64,000 nt of DNA from Rhea pennata (lineage: Eukaryota > Chordata > Aves > Rheiformes > Rheidae), in NCBI RefSeq assembly GCF_028389875.1, contig NC_084676.1, positions 744,001 through 808,000 on the forward strand, written 5' to 3'. A program made the translations under genes and the position numbers. The notes below the pieces were generated by a model. That model was not told the origin of the DNA. It saw only the letters and a program-made list of their open reading frames with translations, and ran no database searches. Position 1 is the stretch's first letter, and each line of letters opens with the position of its first letter. Shown one piece after another: positions 12,151 to 25,932 of the stretch.

Positions 12151-14889
12151 GCAGATCTCACTGTCCATCTGCAAAGAGAGTTGTGGTATGCCTGTTTGGT
12201 ATCAGGTCAGGTTCATTACTCAGTTTTCACACGTCTCATTGTTGAAGTAACCATTGCAGCAAGGGTAGGTTGTGTTACTACTTGCAATTCTATGTAAAGA
12301 CAGGCCATTTAAAGCGGAAGACAGGAGGCATGGCATATGGTATTAGAGGGATCCTGAATCATTCCTTTGAAGAAAAGACTGTATGACTATTGGTTAGAGC
12401 AGGATACTACCAGGAGATCTAAGTTGCCTTTCTGACTCTGTTGTTTGACCCTGGCATGATGTTTCACTTCGTGGGCTTCAGCTGTCCTGCCTGCAAAGTA
12501 TGCATGCTGGCAGTGGCCCTGCTAAAGGTTTTTTACATTGTAAACCAAGTCCTCTCGTTGAAGTATCATGTTGTAGCTTTTACAATTGATTATGACTATT
12601 CAAGAAAATAAAATGTTGCAGTGCTATTAGGTGTTTTCTGGAAGCCTGGTGGTAGTGAAAAGGCTAGGAAGTGCAGCTTTGTACAGCTGGAGAGATCAGC
12701 CTGGAGACGCGACTGAAAGCTTTATGTAGGAATATGCAATAGCTACACATCCTACAGAAACAAGCAGTCCCCTTGGTGCTCAGAAACCTTTAAACTGGCT
12801 TCTTTTTGAGACACCCAGACAGTGAAGATGGAAGATGTGTATTGTTTTGATCAATGATATGTTGCTCTGAGCTGAGTATCCTGCAGTCTGGCATTTCTAT
12901 TGCAGCTATTGATCCCCTTAAGAACTGGGAAGGTAGTTCCAGCAGGATCTATATCAATAAAACGGAGGGGTGAATACTAGGACATTCCCAAATGAGTAAA
13001 CATGCTGGATCAGAATGTTAACTCTGGAGTCACCATCACTGCCAAATGAGCCCCAGTCTGGACAGGCTTTTATGATTTTAGGTAAAGTACTTTCAGTTTC
13101 TCAGATAGCTGATGATGAGCATCCAGGCTCCATTCAGGTCTATTAAGAGAAGAGAGTGCCATGCCAGATATACAAAAATGTCCCACAGAGACAATGATTA
13201 GGATTAGCAAGCCCTCAGTATATTAATCAGTGTAAATCATGGATTTAGTGTGAATTGCTCTAGGATTACAACTAAGGAAAAGCTTGGCCAGACATCTTTT
13301 CATACATGTTCTGACAAGGGGTAGGATGAACTAGGTTGAGGGGAACCTCAGCAATTCTGTGTTTTATCAGTAAGTAAATGAGGTATATACAGAGTAGGCA
13401 ATTTGTATACACTCTCTGAGCTGCTGAGTTCATTTGTCTAACTGAATGTCTAAATATTGAGAGAGTAAAGTGTTTGTACTCTATGAACCCACCAGTCAAC
13501 ATTATTTAAAGGAAAAAAAGGAGCAGTAAAAAGCAGGTCTAAACCATCACTGTCTCCCTGCTTTACGCGACAGTAGCTGTAGTTCATGAAAAATAAAGTA
13601 TCATTTATGGTCCAAGCTGCATTAATTAACTCTTCGGAGACTGAAGGGGATTTTACTATTGCTGTTACTCATTCAGTCAATAAGGACAATGTTTAATACA
13701 CACATGAATTAATCTTATAAATCGCACATCATTTAAGCTTTGCAGACAGCTCACCAGTCTATTCATAAGAAGCTGGTACCTTGGCAGGCTCAGACTCACT
13801 GCTACTCTGCAAAAGAAAAATATCTGTGTTCAGCAGGGATCAAAACTCAAAATGGACCTTAGGAATGATTATTAATACAATAGAGAACAAAACAGAGTGA
13901 TATAAAGACCCTGGTGCATCCCTGGCCTGTACCTTGAGATCTGCCCACAGTTCTGTCTCACCATCTCTAAAAGGAAATAGTAAACCCAGATGGCCCAAAA
14001 AAGGATTGCAGCAGTGCTCAGGCTCTATATGATAAAAATTAACAAACAGATCAGTATTCTCCAGCCTGGACAGAGATGGCAGACTGTGGCTGTAATGCCA
14101 CAATGAGAAAAAAAAATAGACAAAATGACTGGGGAATAATCATCTTTCTGATGCAGCACCTAGGAAAGGATAGGTCAAAAAAAAAAAAAAATGAAGAAGA
14201 AGCAAAAGGAGACATGCCTACATGCTGTCTGTATAACACTGAAACTTTGCCGCAGATATTATGGATTTTAGAAGATTGCATTCATTCAAACAGCACCTAG
14301 ATACATCCATGGAAGAGCAATCCATCAAAGACTATTAAATATAAAGCCACTCTGGCTGACTTAGGCAGTCTCTGAGCTGCTCCTCCTAGATGGTATAAGA
14401 AAATTATCATTGTATGCTCACCCTGATCTTATACCCTTCTTTAGACATTCGATATTGGCCACTCTCAGAGGCAAGACAAGCTTTGATTTGACCAGTTCAG
14501 CTTGACTTTTGTTCTTTAATGGCCTATATTTCATGACATCCTTTTCTCAAATGGGGTTTGGGCTGACTGCCTCTTTTTCTCAGCTTTTGCTGCATCTTTG
14601 ATACTAACAAATTGGCTGTAGGTATATTGATTCAGTTTTAAAATACATTGTGCTTCTTCGGGAGAAAAGACACTGTCCTTGCAGAAAACAGGATTTAAAA
14701 GATAACTACGTTAATAACATATTCCTAGGAGAACTGATCAGCCATGCATTTTTCTGTCAGAAATAGATCTGCTGACAGCTCTGTTTTCAGAAGTACACAA
14801 CATTCACATCCCAAGTCTCATTCAAGTCAGGTTTTCTTATTTGATTAAATGAAATATTTTAATCAGATGATTAAAAGGGTTCCTGGGAG

Positions 14890-15385
14890 ACTATTCAGGG
14901 CTCCTCGGTAATGGAACCTGGAGAGAGTCCAGTGTAAAGCTATGTAAATGATTAGAGGACTGGGGCACCTGCCCTATGAGGAAAGGCTGTGAGAGCTGGG
15001 CCTGTTTAGCCTGGAGAAGAAAAGCTGGAGGGGGGATCTTATCAATATATACAAATATCTTAAGAGAGGATATCAAGAGGATGAGGCCAAATTCTTTTCA
15101 GTAGTGCCAAGTGACAGGACAAGAAGCAATGGGCACAAACTGAAACACAGAAGTTCCACCTGACTGTACGAAAGAACTTCTTTACTATATGAGTGACAGA
15201 GCACTGGAACAGGTTGCTCAGAGAGGTTGTGGAGCCTCCTTCCCTGGAGATACTGAAAAACCTGCCTGGATGCAACCCTGTCTAACATGCTCCAGGTGAC
15301 CCTGCTTGAGCAGGGAGGTTGGACTAGATGATCTCCAGAGCTCCCTTCCAACCTCAGTCATTCTGTGATTGTGTGATTCTGTGAG
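14890..15385 (+). mobile_element. CR1 LINE fragment, 3' end, sense to NRG2
   Basis: About 0.5 kb aligns by eye with the 3' end of the larger CR1 copy at 39255-41950. Shared blocks include the GAGAGAGTCCAG segment, the ggggatcttatcaat block, the 'gacagagcactgg' block, the 'ctggatgcaaccctgtctaa' block and the terminal gattctgtga repeats. It is 5'-truncated, as most CR1 copies are, and several small indels break the ORF2 C-terminal frame. Reading frames on the minus strand here are shadows of this element. Confidence 0.93.
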
Positions 15386-16912
15386 AATCCCACGGAATCT
15401 CTGGCTCATCAATACTGTAATCCAGTCTGGTATCACATCATTGCACAGCAGTGCAATCCATCTTTTCTGGCAAAAAGGGTACATTTTTATCTGAGGTGTT
15501 TTCTATTGGAAGGTTCCTGGCTCTGTCTGCATTCCTCCCTCACTGTCCTTCACCCTCTTCCCTTCCTGTCTGGAAGACCCACTCAACAGTACATTCTCTT
15601 CCTGTAGGATTTATGATTTATTTTGCAGAGAGAGAATTTTCCAGATGGATGCCACAGATCATTGCTTTCTAGCAATTGATAAATTACCTGTTTGAAGGGG
15701 GGGATGGCTTTCTGCAGGCTGTGCTTCTGCTTTTTCTGTGTACCTTTCTTTTTGCACTTGTACTTTGGTTCCTAAAGTGCCAGTGCTTCTTGATCAGAAT
15801 GGACTCTTAGAGCGTTAACAGAGATCCATCCATTGTACAGTTTTAATGCACTTTAATAAAGACCAGCAAGCAACCCAGACCAAACGCCACCCCATGGGTG
15901 ACTTTCTGCAGCTTCCAAACTGTGTGCCAGCCAAGCAGTACTCCGGGACTGCTCAAAGGGGCCATTGTTGATTTCCTATTTTACCTGCTCCCTTGCCATT
16001 TTTATACTTCCTTGGCAGACCATTCAGTACTCTGCTGCTGCTTCTGCCTTCACAAACTGGCCCAGAGGAGCCCAAAGGGAGCTCCAGAACAAAGCAGGTA
16101 GCTTGTACTAGCCTGGCAGCCTCTATGACCTGCATCCTATGTTTCCCATAAAAGTACATGCTGAAAACCAAGCAAAGCCTGGCTCTGACTGTGTTCTGGG
16201 ATAGAAATGCATGCTGCCAGACTGGATTTTATTTTCATGCTCAGTTTTTAAATGTCAGTTGGCATTAAGTCTTGGTTTATGTGGCTGGATCAAGCAATAA
16301 TAAAGGTGAATACATGCAAAGAAACTCCAAGTGCTACCACACACCTAAAGCCCCTCTGTCCTGAACCAGTCCCTCCTCCCTCTCCCCTGGCCTTAAGAGT
16401 AATGTGCCTCTGTACTGCAGAGGTATAAATAGTACAAACTGGTTACCAATTGATTATGATGATTTTGGCTTCTAGTTCCCATTAACCTTAATTGGAAGGA
16501 GGAACTGAATTTCCCTGCAGAAATTTGGGAGTTTTCGTATTGAAACATTGAGCTTTTTTTTCACAAGGATCTCTTTTGGTGGTGCAATCAAATCATCTTA
16601 CTGTCCTAAAAAACAGGGTTCACTGTAGTAGGTGTGCACTGCTCTGCACATACTGCTCTCAGATACCTGGTGTTATATGACCTATGAGGACAGCTGCCAT
16701 TTTTCATCACAGTATCATCTGCATTTCAGTCTCTGCTGAAGACTTTACTCTGCTGAGCGCATATCCTAGGCTTTGTCACGGACAGAGGGTGGTATTGTCT
16801 TTCTTATGGGATTGGACAATGCATTAGATGAAGCAAAATAAAAAGTAGACTTAATTCTGTCTTGAACTGCATGCCGGTATCAGTATAGGTTACTGCTGCT
16901 GTGCACAGGATG

Positions 16913-17076
16913 AACGAATTGGAGAGGTTCTGGAGTCTCCTTCTCTGGAGATATTCAAGGCCGGCCTGGATGCAACCCTGTCTAACATGCTCTTGGTCAT
17001 CCTGCTGAGCATGGGGGTTGGACTACATGATCTCCAGAGGTGTCTTCCAACCTTACTGATTCTATGATTCTATGAA
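16913..17076 (+). mobile_element. Short CR1 LINE 3'-end fragment
   Basis: About 165 bp of CR1 3' terminus in the sense orientation. It runs from the GAGGTTCTGGAGTCTCC block through the ctggatgcaaccctgtctaa block to the terminal tandem gattctatga repeats. Only the 3'UTR and the last ORF2 codons are left, so it is a strongly 5'-truncated insertion. Confidence 0.92.
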
Positions 17077-18905
17077 ATTGCTTATTCAGGGAGAGAGGGA
17101 TTTCATGCAGTCAGAGATACTCTTAAAGCAAGAGAGTCAGAACAATCTTTTGGTTGTTCATGCATCACCTTAACATGAGGGGCTTCTTAGGGTGCTGGGA
17201 TGTGCCTGTTGTTGGGAACCCTCCTTTGCCTATGGTTGCCATGACTTACCTGGCAGGGCTTGGGCTAGGAGATGGAGTATGAGAATGGAAAATTTGGCTC
17301 TTGTGGTGAGACTGCAGTCTGACACAGCACAGCTGGTACTCACCACAGCTTCTGAGCCTGCTGCAGAAGCAAGATGGGCACAGGGCCTGCCTGAGGTGTG
17401 GGAAGCAGCCCAGCTCTCTCCAAAGCAGGCTCTGACACACCTCATTTCCTCCCTTGTGGTTCTGATTGTGTCCTGCCTAGTTCTGGCTCAGCTTTTTCCT
17501 TTGACTCCTGTTCAAGATGGTCTCTGTTTTATTCCTAGTGTTCTAACCAGTAGGGAAGATGGTTGTCCCATGCGGAGCCCTTCATCCTACCCTGTGATAG
17601 GTCTATTACTGCATGGCAGATGTTCAACAGTCAGTCTGAAGTCACTAACCTTTCACTGAGCTTTGTTCATTTTTTTGAAAATATGCTAGAGGAGGTCCCC
17701 TTCTTAGAAACTGCTAGCACAGCATAAAAGATGCCGGAAAATATGTAGTAGTCACATATCTGGAGATGTAACTATGTCAGGACATAAACAAGATTGGTAG
17801 ATCAGGAAGGGGGAATATCTTCAATGAGATCAAGTATTCAGCTGGAAAAAGCAGATGCTTTTGAGCACCCAGCTCTTCTTTTGTTGATGTGAAGCTGGAT
17901 TTGCGATCCTGAAAGCTGGTCTGTTTTTGTAAGCTCTATCAGTTACTCTAACCAAAGATGTTTCCCCTCCTAGAAGCCTTTGTCTTGCCTATGGAAACCC
18001 TTTGTTTTCGGCTGTAGGTTTGACCGAGTCACTCAGAGACAAGTATTACAGTGAAACTGTGCAGAAGGCTGACAGTTTAATTTCCACTTTATGTACCTAG
18101 AAAGCTTTTCTTCTGAAAGAAATTTAAATTTGAAAAAGCATCTGAATCCTAGGAAGTGTCAATCATGTTGGCTGCCTTCCTCTTAGCATAGACCAGAGCT
18201 GACTGTATTCAAATGCTGAGTTCCTCTTTCATCTTTTCAGGTAGCCCCATTAGAGCATGACAGAAAAATACTCAGAAATAGGGTAGGGAGAGACGATGCT
18301 GTTCCTGGTTGTGCTGGACCTGTTCTTGGGACAAATTGAGGGCATTTGCTTCTGAAAAACTTTCCTCTCAGAGCCATGGAGCATCTTCCTAACATTGAAA
18401 TGTCCCCTTCAGTGTTGCTGGATCTTGATCCAATATCATGATGCAAATCAAGTCTTAGCAGCATGCCATAGTAATTCTGTGACTCTGCAACACACCTTCT
18501 AGGCTTTCTAACTCCTGCCTGCCTATCAATGAAAATTTCAAAAATGTGTAAGGGGAGGACAAGGTGAGCTGGGAAAGGGGTACTTTTCCATACATAAATG
18601 CCAAAGCAATTATTTTGTCCTGACATGCTGATTACTTGGAGGAGGGTGTGCTCTGAACTCCTCACTTGCTTACCTACCTTTATTGGGCACAAAGAGGTCT
18701 AGTCTCAGGTCCTGCAGAGTTGAATGCTGGTCTAAAAGCAGAGATTAAGGTTTGCCGCTCGAGGGCTTTTACTTTGGCAAATGAACTACCTCAAAGTCAT
18801 CTAAGAAACCAGAATTGCCCAACAGAGGAAGTAACAATATATCCTTTTTATGTATATGTGTGTGTATGTTTTTTGTTTTCTTTTTGTCTTTTTTTTTTCC
18901 TGCAG

Positions 18906-19026
18906 TAACTACGACTCTCTCCTCCTGGTCTGGGCATGCTAGAAAATGCAACGAAACAGCCAAGTCCTATTGTGTCAATGGTGGGGTATGCTACTACATC
19001 GAAGGGATTAATCAGCTGTCTTGCAA
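18906..19026 (+). CDS. NRG2: Neuregulin-2 exon: spacer and common part of the EGF-like domain
   Basis: This exon encodes the stalk before the EGF module (TTTLSSWSGHARK) and the invariant N-terminal part of that module, CNETAKSYCVNGGVCYYIEG followed by INQLSCK. The EGF-like domain is the part of NRG2 that binds ErbB3 and ErbB4. Four of the six EGF cysteines are visible in the 39 complete codons, together with an N-glycosylation sequon (NET). The acceptor is cttttttttttcctgcag-like, and the donor gtaagt starts at 19027. The exon starts in phase 1 and ends in phase 2. The last two cysteines come from either the alpha exon (30487) or the beta exon (30816). Recognition as NRG2 rather than NRG1 rests on the SYCVNGGVCYYIEGINQLSC wording. 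Confidence 0.97.
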
Positions 19027-20946
19027 GTAAGTGAGTGTAGCTCTTGTTGTCAACATGCAAATTACCTGGTTGGGTGAGAGGAGATCTCTGTGCAATTGCA
19101 GGAGGAGGCTGGCTCTGAAATTCTAGCATTTGCAGTTAGAGCTATACAGGTTTAGAGAAGGAATCCAGAGGGTCGGGGTGGGGGAAGAAGGATTCATAGG
19201 TTCTTTTTTGTGTGAATGTCACAGTTCACTTTTCCTGACCTTTTTTCTGAGAACATGTTTGTCCTTGCTGTTTCCTCTCTCTCTCTTTCCTTTCTCCTCT
19301 GCAGCATCAGAGGAGATCGTGAACCTGCATTTTCCTCTTGTTCTCCCCAAGCTGGTTCAAAGCTACCTGTTTCCAGCCGACATGTCTCCTCTCAGAGCAG
19401 AGGAGTTTTCTGTGGTGCACATCCACCTTCCTCCTCTATAAGCTTAAGGGGTTCCTTGCTGAGGCCTGCCTTTTACCTCTTCTTTCTCCACTTCGTGGGC
19501 CCTGGACTGGATTTAGCAGTTGTTCATTACTTCAGGCTTTCCTCAGTGGCAGGCAATGGGTTGTTTAAGGCCCCTTTCAAATGCCTGCAAGAGCCTGCCA
19601 AAAAAGAGGATGGATACATATTAAGACATCCTTAAAACACAGTTTATTGAAGAGTTTAAAGTGGGGCTGCACAGTCTGGGCGATGTGGACAAGGATGTGA
19701 GGGCCTTTCACCTTTGGTTCAAACCTGTCACAACTAAAAAGCCCATTAGCCTCTCATGGCTCACCCTCAACACTTGATGTGGGATGTGAATGAAAACCCA
19801 GCCACTGAAGCCATGTGAGGCAGCACCCAGCCAGGCTAATGAGCTCAGGAGTTTCACTGAATGAATGCAGTCCACACCTGAGGTCACCTGGGGATCCAGG
19901 CATCACTGTGTTCATATTATAGAAGCCCAGAGTTGAGTGATTGCTTCCTGCCTGGCCCGAACACCTCTCTGTGGAGAGGTACTGCAAAAGGCATATACTG
20001 CTGTAGATATCAACCAATCCCACTACCACTGTGTGGTGTGATGTTCAGTAGGCAGTTCAGCTTCTCAGGCCTTGTAGGATGTATATGAACTGAACCACTA
20101 CCTCTCCTGGCAGGGCTGTGGGCTGGGTTAAGCTTAGCACCTTTCTTCCAGTACTTTGTTTGCACTTTGCACTCTGTTATTTTGGCAGAAAGCAATAGCA
20201 AACTCCAACAACTCTCCTAAATAAATGCTTCCCTGATAGCTCTACCCATCTATAAAAGGGCCAAATGGAAATGCATTCTGGTGAGCTCCTACACTCTTAC
20301 TTTCCAGTGCAGGATCTAGTGTCTTAGAAAAGGACATGGGATGAACGGTGTCTCCCAGTTGTCTCTGGCTTGCCTCTTCAGCCATAAGAAGTATAGGGTA
20401 GGACAGAAATCAGATTCTATGGTCCTCTATATTTCCCATGTATGAAAAGTAAGAGAAGCCCAGATTACTAGAGACTTGTGTTTTAGAATAGTTTTGTTTG
20501 TCTTTGACTTCTGAGTGGCTCTGTAGGTTTATCTTGCTGTATCCTTCCAGTGTTGGCCATAGGGATATACAGAAGCTCTGTCTGATCAATCACACAGCCA
20601 CTATTCTAGGGTAACTGCAACTGCATGAAACACTAGTAGTTCCAGTCCTTCCATGCTGGGGAGGACTGAGCCTTAGATCTAATCCATATGTTCTTTGAGC
20701 CTGCAGGAGTGTGTGGATCAAAGTATGGATCTAGATGCCATGGCCTATCTTTAAGCAAAGTGCTGAACCCAAAGCACTGATTTAAAAGCTATTTCTTTGG
20801 GGAAAAAATTGAATTCAGATCAAGACTTTACAAATCAGAATGATTTCTAAGCAAGAATTACCTGAATTCTTGCCATACACAGGTGTGATGGTTAGGCACC
20901 ATTATTCCTAATGAAGGATGTACATGGTAGCATATCTTCAGAAGAT

Positions 20947-20970
20947 GAACTGATCTAGCTAGATCAGTTC
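20947..20970. repeat. 24-bp perfect palindrome
   Basis: The 12-bp half-site GAACTGATCTAG is followed directly by its exact reverse complement, with no spacer. The symmetry stops at the flanking bases (T at 20946, C at 20971). No function can be assigned from sequence alone. Confidence 0.95.
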
Positions 20971-23900
20971 CTAGCCCTGTTAGGAAAAGTCTACCTTCAA
21001 ACCAGACTGTTATGATAACTGATGAACAGAGGGGCAGCTCAAAGATGAATTCCTTCAAGATTTTATGTGCCAAGCAAAACAGATATAAGTACTTCATATC
21101 ATTTGAAAGTCATAATTCTTTACTTGCAGATGGTAAAATGATTTCTCTTTCTAATGAGTCCCAACATACCAGCTGTTAAAAACAAGGTGTGTATGAAAAA
21201 ACAAAGGTGTGTATGAAGGACAGTAAAGTACTACCCAAAGTAAGGTACTTTGAAGGTCTGCACTGTCACTATTTGTCTGACTGAAAAGACAGTTCTGTGT
21301 TAACAGGAACCAAGGTGGACACAAGTTCCTTCCACATAGTACAATCATTTCTGCTCCTGTTGCTTGAGGAGATACTTGGATGTTCAGTCTCTCTGGATGT
21401 TTTTTATTATTAAATCATAGACTGGAAATAAGAAATGCTGGATTTTAAACTGGTATATTTTAGAGTTTCTGGTCTCCAAAAGGCAGTAGTTAATTATTGA
21501 GGAAAGTGGAAGGATTTGAGCTGATCATATGAACATCACACTTCCCATAAAATGACTTTCCCAATAAAAGAGAAGATTTGTGGTGAGGGCTGATGATGGA
21601 TAAACTGTCTGCAGATTTGTCTCTCTGCAAAATAGCAAGGTGCTGAAATGTTTCATGACTTCACCAAGACAGGAAATCTGTTGCTGCAGTTTGTGAAAGA
21701 GGCAATGATACAGATTCAGAGGAGCGCTTAGGAGAGGAGATAACAATGAAGAGTTTGACTTGTATTTCTCAACCCTGTAACATGGGAGTCAGCCTTGTCT
21801 CACCAGCAACCCCTGCTTTTGAGACATTGGTCATGAAGGACATTGGTAGGCCCTTCTGCGCACAGACTCTTTAAATGCTTTGGAATCAGAGACTGAGAAA
21901 GAGCCACAAGAAAATCTTGAGCCAGGAATGACATATTGATCCACACATTGTTCCCACTTAGCTATTCCTGATTAGAGTCAGCCCTCGCCTATTTCCACTG
22001 TTTCCCACCTTGCAATCTTGCTTCTCAGCATACAAAGGAGATTCTAGCACTCCTGGCACAGTGTGATGCTATCAGCCTTTTCAGTATCCTTCTGAGAACT
22101 GTTTATCAGAAAAATAAAAAGTTTTAGAGCATTCTTCTTGTTCACTACCTGCTGTCATCCTGTAATCATCTTCCAGGACGGGATTTCATTGTTTGCAGCT
22201 GTCCATAAGCATAGGAGATTCTTTCTGTACATGTTATCCCTGGCACTCTGGAGTAACAAAGACAGCTGGATTATCAGATGATTTATTTCCCTGAAGTGGT
22301 TCGTACTTGATTTGTTACAGATATTTTCTAAATTGGCAGCTGGCCTTTTATTATTATACTCCAGCAATTTATTCCTTCTGGTCTTTCAAATTTTGAAGAA
22401 TAAACAACAGCTCAGCTTTTGCCTATATGCAACTGTATCCATCCCTGTTCAATACAGTTCATCTAGACTATGGACAATGCAGTTTCATCACCAGGGAAGA
22501 GCTCGAAATAGATTTGGAACTGTTCCAGAAGGCATGTCCTGTTTTGGAGTGTGCTTGCATAATTTAGTCTTTAATCTGAAGTAAATTCTATACATGCTAG
22601 TTGCAAATGAAACTTGGATATGATGCAATCTCTCCTGTCATCCTCACTCTGCAAACAGACTATGTGGAATTTTGATGGGAGAAGTGTGGTCTGCATCAGA
22701 TGTACTGCATGTTTTCAGTACAAACCCAGAAAACTACTGAACCACACACATACAGAATTGACTCAACAATATTAGTAAATTAGAGAGACCGAAGCTCTTG
22801 TTCACAGGAAAAATTTCTCAACCTTTCTCCAGACTATTTTACTCAGAGAGGCCTTACAAATCAGACCATTTTTTCACCATAATGGTAGGGAAGCTGTGAG
22901 TTTGGATAAAGCAAATTTCGGAGTTTGCAGAAGGAACACACACAACACACAAAACCAAGATGCAAGGCCTTTGAACTGGGCTGGGATGTAGAAGAGATAT
23001 GACTTGGTTGTGTCCAGCTGAGTCTAATCCTTGGGAAAGTTAATAGCATCTGATCTCTATGTAGGCCTATCCTTGATCCTGGATCCTGTTGAGTTCTTGG
23101 CGCTACTTAGAGAAGTTTTAGGGCTGCTCTAAGCTGTTATTGCCTGATGTCAGGCCCCATAGGGTTGTGCTAACATGTGTGTCACAGCAGTAATGCTCTT
23201 TTTCCCAGTTAGGTGTTGGCAAGCATCATCTATGGTTGGGATCTTCTTAGCCAAACACAGAAACAAAGCCAAGTGTCATTGTTGCAGTCCTTCTCTGCCA
23301 ACTTTCTCTGCCAACAACACTTAAAGAGCTTTATAGAGCAACTGCCCCAGCATTTAGGGTAGGTGATGCTTAGAAGATGTGCAGGTACTAAGAGGTAAAC
23401 AGATTCTCTGGATTTTGTCTCTCAGCATTGTGTTACACTAGGGAATGAGGTCAGAAGTCTGGAAGATTTCAGACAAAATGAGAAAAACAAGGAAAAATTA
23501 ATAAACAACCAAAAAAACACTTTTAAATTATTCAATATTTGCAAATCATCATTTTATTTTTTTAAAAAAAGTGTTAATTTCCTAGAAGCCCACTTGCTTT
23601 TGTTCCCCGTGTGTATTGTTTCCCTCAGATTTCTGCAGAAAAGGGGAAAGAGCATTCTGAGGAGTTAGTCACATTTCCAGCTTCCCTATGCTTTCCCAGA
23701 CTACCTTTTGAAGGGGTGAACATCAGGCTGATCCATTAGCCATGGTCCTCCCCGCAGCACAGCTTACTCATGCCTATGGCTCAACTACCCTAAGGTGTTA
23801 GAATTTGCACCATTCTCACTGACTTTACTGGTGCAGTCAGGAGAAGGTGTACATTGCACAGCGACAAATATGTCACTTTGGCATGCATATATTAGTAGTT

Positions 23901-25013
23901 TTGTTAAGGGGAGTTGCAACTTCTCTGAAAATTAAAACGCTCTTTGAAGTGAGTAACGAGGGCTGCAGCACCTAGTTCTAGGTACCTGAATTCATGATCA
24001 AAAATATTTACAGTGGGTTTTCTCTTTCTTAATATGTAGCTACCTGAAAATTAGGGGTCTAGTCTGAGTGAAGTGTTTAGACTCAACCTGACATCAGTAG
24101 AGAAGGACTGATGTTTCTAAATGACAATTTAGCTCATCTTTCTTAGTATGAGATGAAACACTTTCTGGAGGTCTCTCAGCTGCCTTTGTCTGGACATCTT
24201 AAATTTTCATATGGCCGAAATTCAGGCAGAGGAATTCTGTCCAAAAAAGCAATAGTATGAGACTTCTGAATAGCAGCAGTAGCACTGCAAAATATTCAAT
24301 CAAGATTTGATCCCCATGATACTCAGAATGTGAAACTAAGTTGAACATGGGACTGTCTCTGGCATTTTGTCAGCACTCCAAAATTGAGCTCTGCTATGAG
24401 AAATTTGACCCTCAAATACACCCAACATACTTGAGTCCATTTACCTTTTCTAGACACTTCAAGGAATCATACCACCAAATACCCACTCCCTCAGGCCATC
24501 CAATAAAACAGTATGCAACTCTTCATCTTTTTCTTTCCCTAGCTTGAAATCCTCATGGAGTATACGATCCAGCCCTGAACACAGCAGCCTATTTACAAGG
24601 ATCTTCTATGCTTGTTGTGTCCCATGGTATACACTCATGGAAGGCAAGGGAACTGACCCTTTCAGGAGATATCTGTAACCATGAGCTGCTAGTGGTATTT
24701 AGATGATACTGAGACACTGTGTGCTAAAGAGCTACTTTTGAACTAGAGGTGAAAATCTCCACATCCTATTCCATATCTTCTGAACCAGCCAGGGCTAGTT
24801 CATTGGGTTTTGTATGTCTGTTATCTTGGATGATGAGCTCAGCTACTTTTTGGGTTCAAGTGGCCCTTCTATACATCCTGTTAAATGCATCTTATTTAAT
24901 GTGCATATCAGTATTGCAGACCATTGAGAATTGTATGAATGTGAAAGGTGATCCTGCAGCAGTTAAGCTCAGTTGGAGCTGTGCTATTGTCTTCACAGAG
25001 CCTAGAAGCTGTG

Positions 25014-25135
25014 TACAGTTTGGACTCCACTGTGTAGCAAATGTTCCTTGAATAGCTGCCCTGAATAAGGCCTCCGTATTTATTCAAGTTGCTCTCTTTT
25101 CTTGCCATCAGCAGTTTTGTGGAGTCCAAACTGTA
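25014..25135. repeat. 17-bp inverted repeat with 88-bp loop
   Basis: TACAGTTTGGACTCCAC at 25014-25030 has its exact reverse complement at 25119-25135. Pairing stops immediately on both sides. It could form a hairpin in the pre-mRNA or be the remnant of a small inverted-repeat element. No target-site duplication was noticed. Confidence 0.9.
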
Positions 25136-25656
25136 GTGGCTCTCCAGTGCCTGATCATCTGGGACTGGCCAGGGGACAATGACAGAACAGTCTTCTTTTT
25201 CAGTTCTTCACACAAATAAGCAACATGCCTGAAACATTTCTTCATTTGCTTCTTGCAGTGCATTGTGTCTTTCTGCTACAGACTCTTACCCTGCTATATT
25301 GAGGCACCTGCTCTTTTACATTCTTCTTTAGCATTATGAGAGTTATTAAATTTGGCATAGTTTTATTGAGATCTGGGGGAGCAAAGGAAATGTGACAGTC
25401 ATTGCAAAATTTACATTAACAGCTATTCAGAAAGATTTTTCCTTCCAGCAAGAATATAATAATAATACCATTAATGCATAGTAACAAAGAATAATTAATA
25501 ATTATTATTACCCTTCCTTAATTCAGGACAAGAAGTCAAAATTTCCCTATTTTTACATAGAAAATATGTAAAACATATTTTCTGCAAACAACATAGAAAT
25601 AGACCATTCAAATCATTTTAGATTGTGATTTTTACAATGCTTTATTTGGCTGATCA

Positions 25657-25658
<2 letters not shown>

Positions 25659-25690
<32 letters not shown>
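25659..25690. repeat. Poly(T) tract
   Basis: This is a run of 32 T within an intron, followed by aaccatg. No retroposed body was recognised next to it. Confidence 0.92.
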
Positions 25691-25695
<5 letters not shown>

Positions 25696-25906
25696 TGTGA
25701 ATATTTAACTGCAGTTCATCCTGAGCCAAAGAGCAGAACTTAATGGATATTTTTGAAATGCGGAGAGAAAAAAAGGCTCAAGGAATTGGTCAAAAGTGAA
25801 GAAATCAAACCTTTTCCAACAATAATAATTTGACAGAAAAATCTGACTGACCAGTTTGATCAATGACATTTGCAAGTAGCAAATTTTCATGTGTGGCAAG
25901 TGAAAA

Positions 25907-25932
25907 ATTATTTATTTATTTATTTATTTTTT
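25907..25932. repeat. TTTA microsatellite
   Basis: About five tandem TTTA/ATTT units form a simple tetranucleotide repeat in the intron. Confidence 0.88.

Larger units (their letters stand above)
3037..18905 (+). other. NRG2: NRG2 intron between Ig and EGF exons
   Basis: This is a 15.9-kb intron. It holds a candidate 66-nt cassette exon at 6940-7005, a poly(T) tract near 8345, a TA-rich microsatellite near 12052-12150, and two CR1 fragments at about 14890-15385 and 16913-17076. It ends in a long pyrimidine tract (about 18867-18902) preceded by a short TG run, which forms the acceptor of the EGF exon. Several 100-160-codon open frames occur on either strand, but none resembles a known protein. 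Confidence 0.85.

Noticed and set aside
14891..15484. Several minus-strand open frames of 61-92 codons
   Set aside because: They are antisense readings of the CR1 3' end, and related sequences recur opposite the other CR1 copies.
17192..17659. 155-codon open frame on the plus strand
   Set aside because: It is intronic, has no family resemblance, no supporting splice sites in phase with NRG2, and antisense frames across the same bases.
18237..18692. 151-codon open frame on the minus strand
   Set aside because: Intronic and antisense to NRG2, with no recognisable motif.
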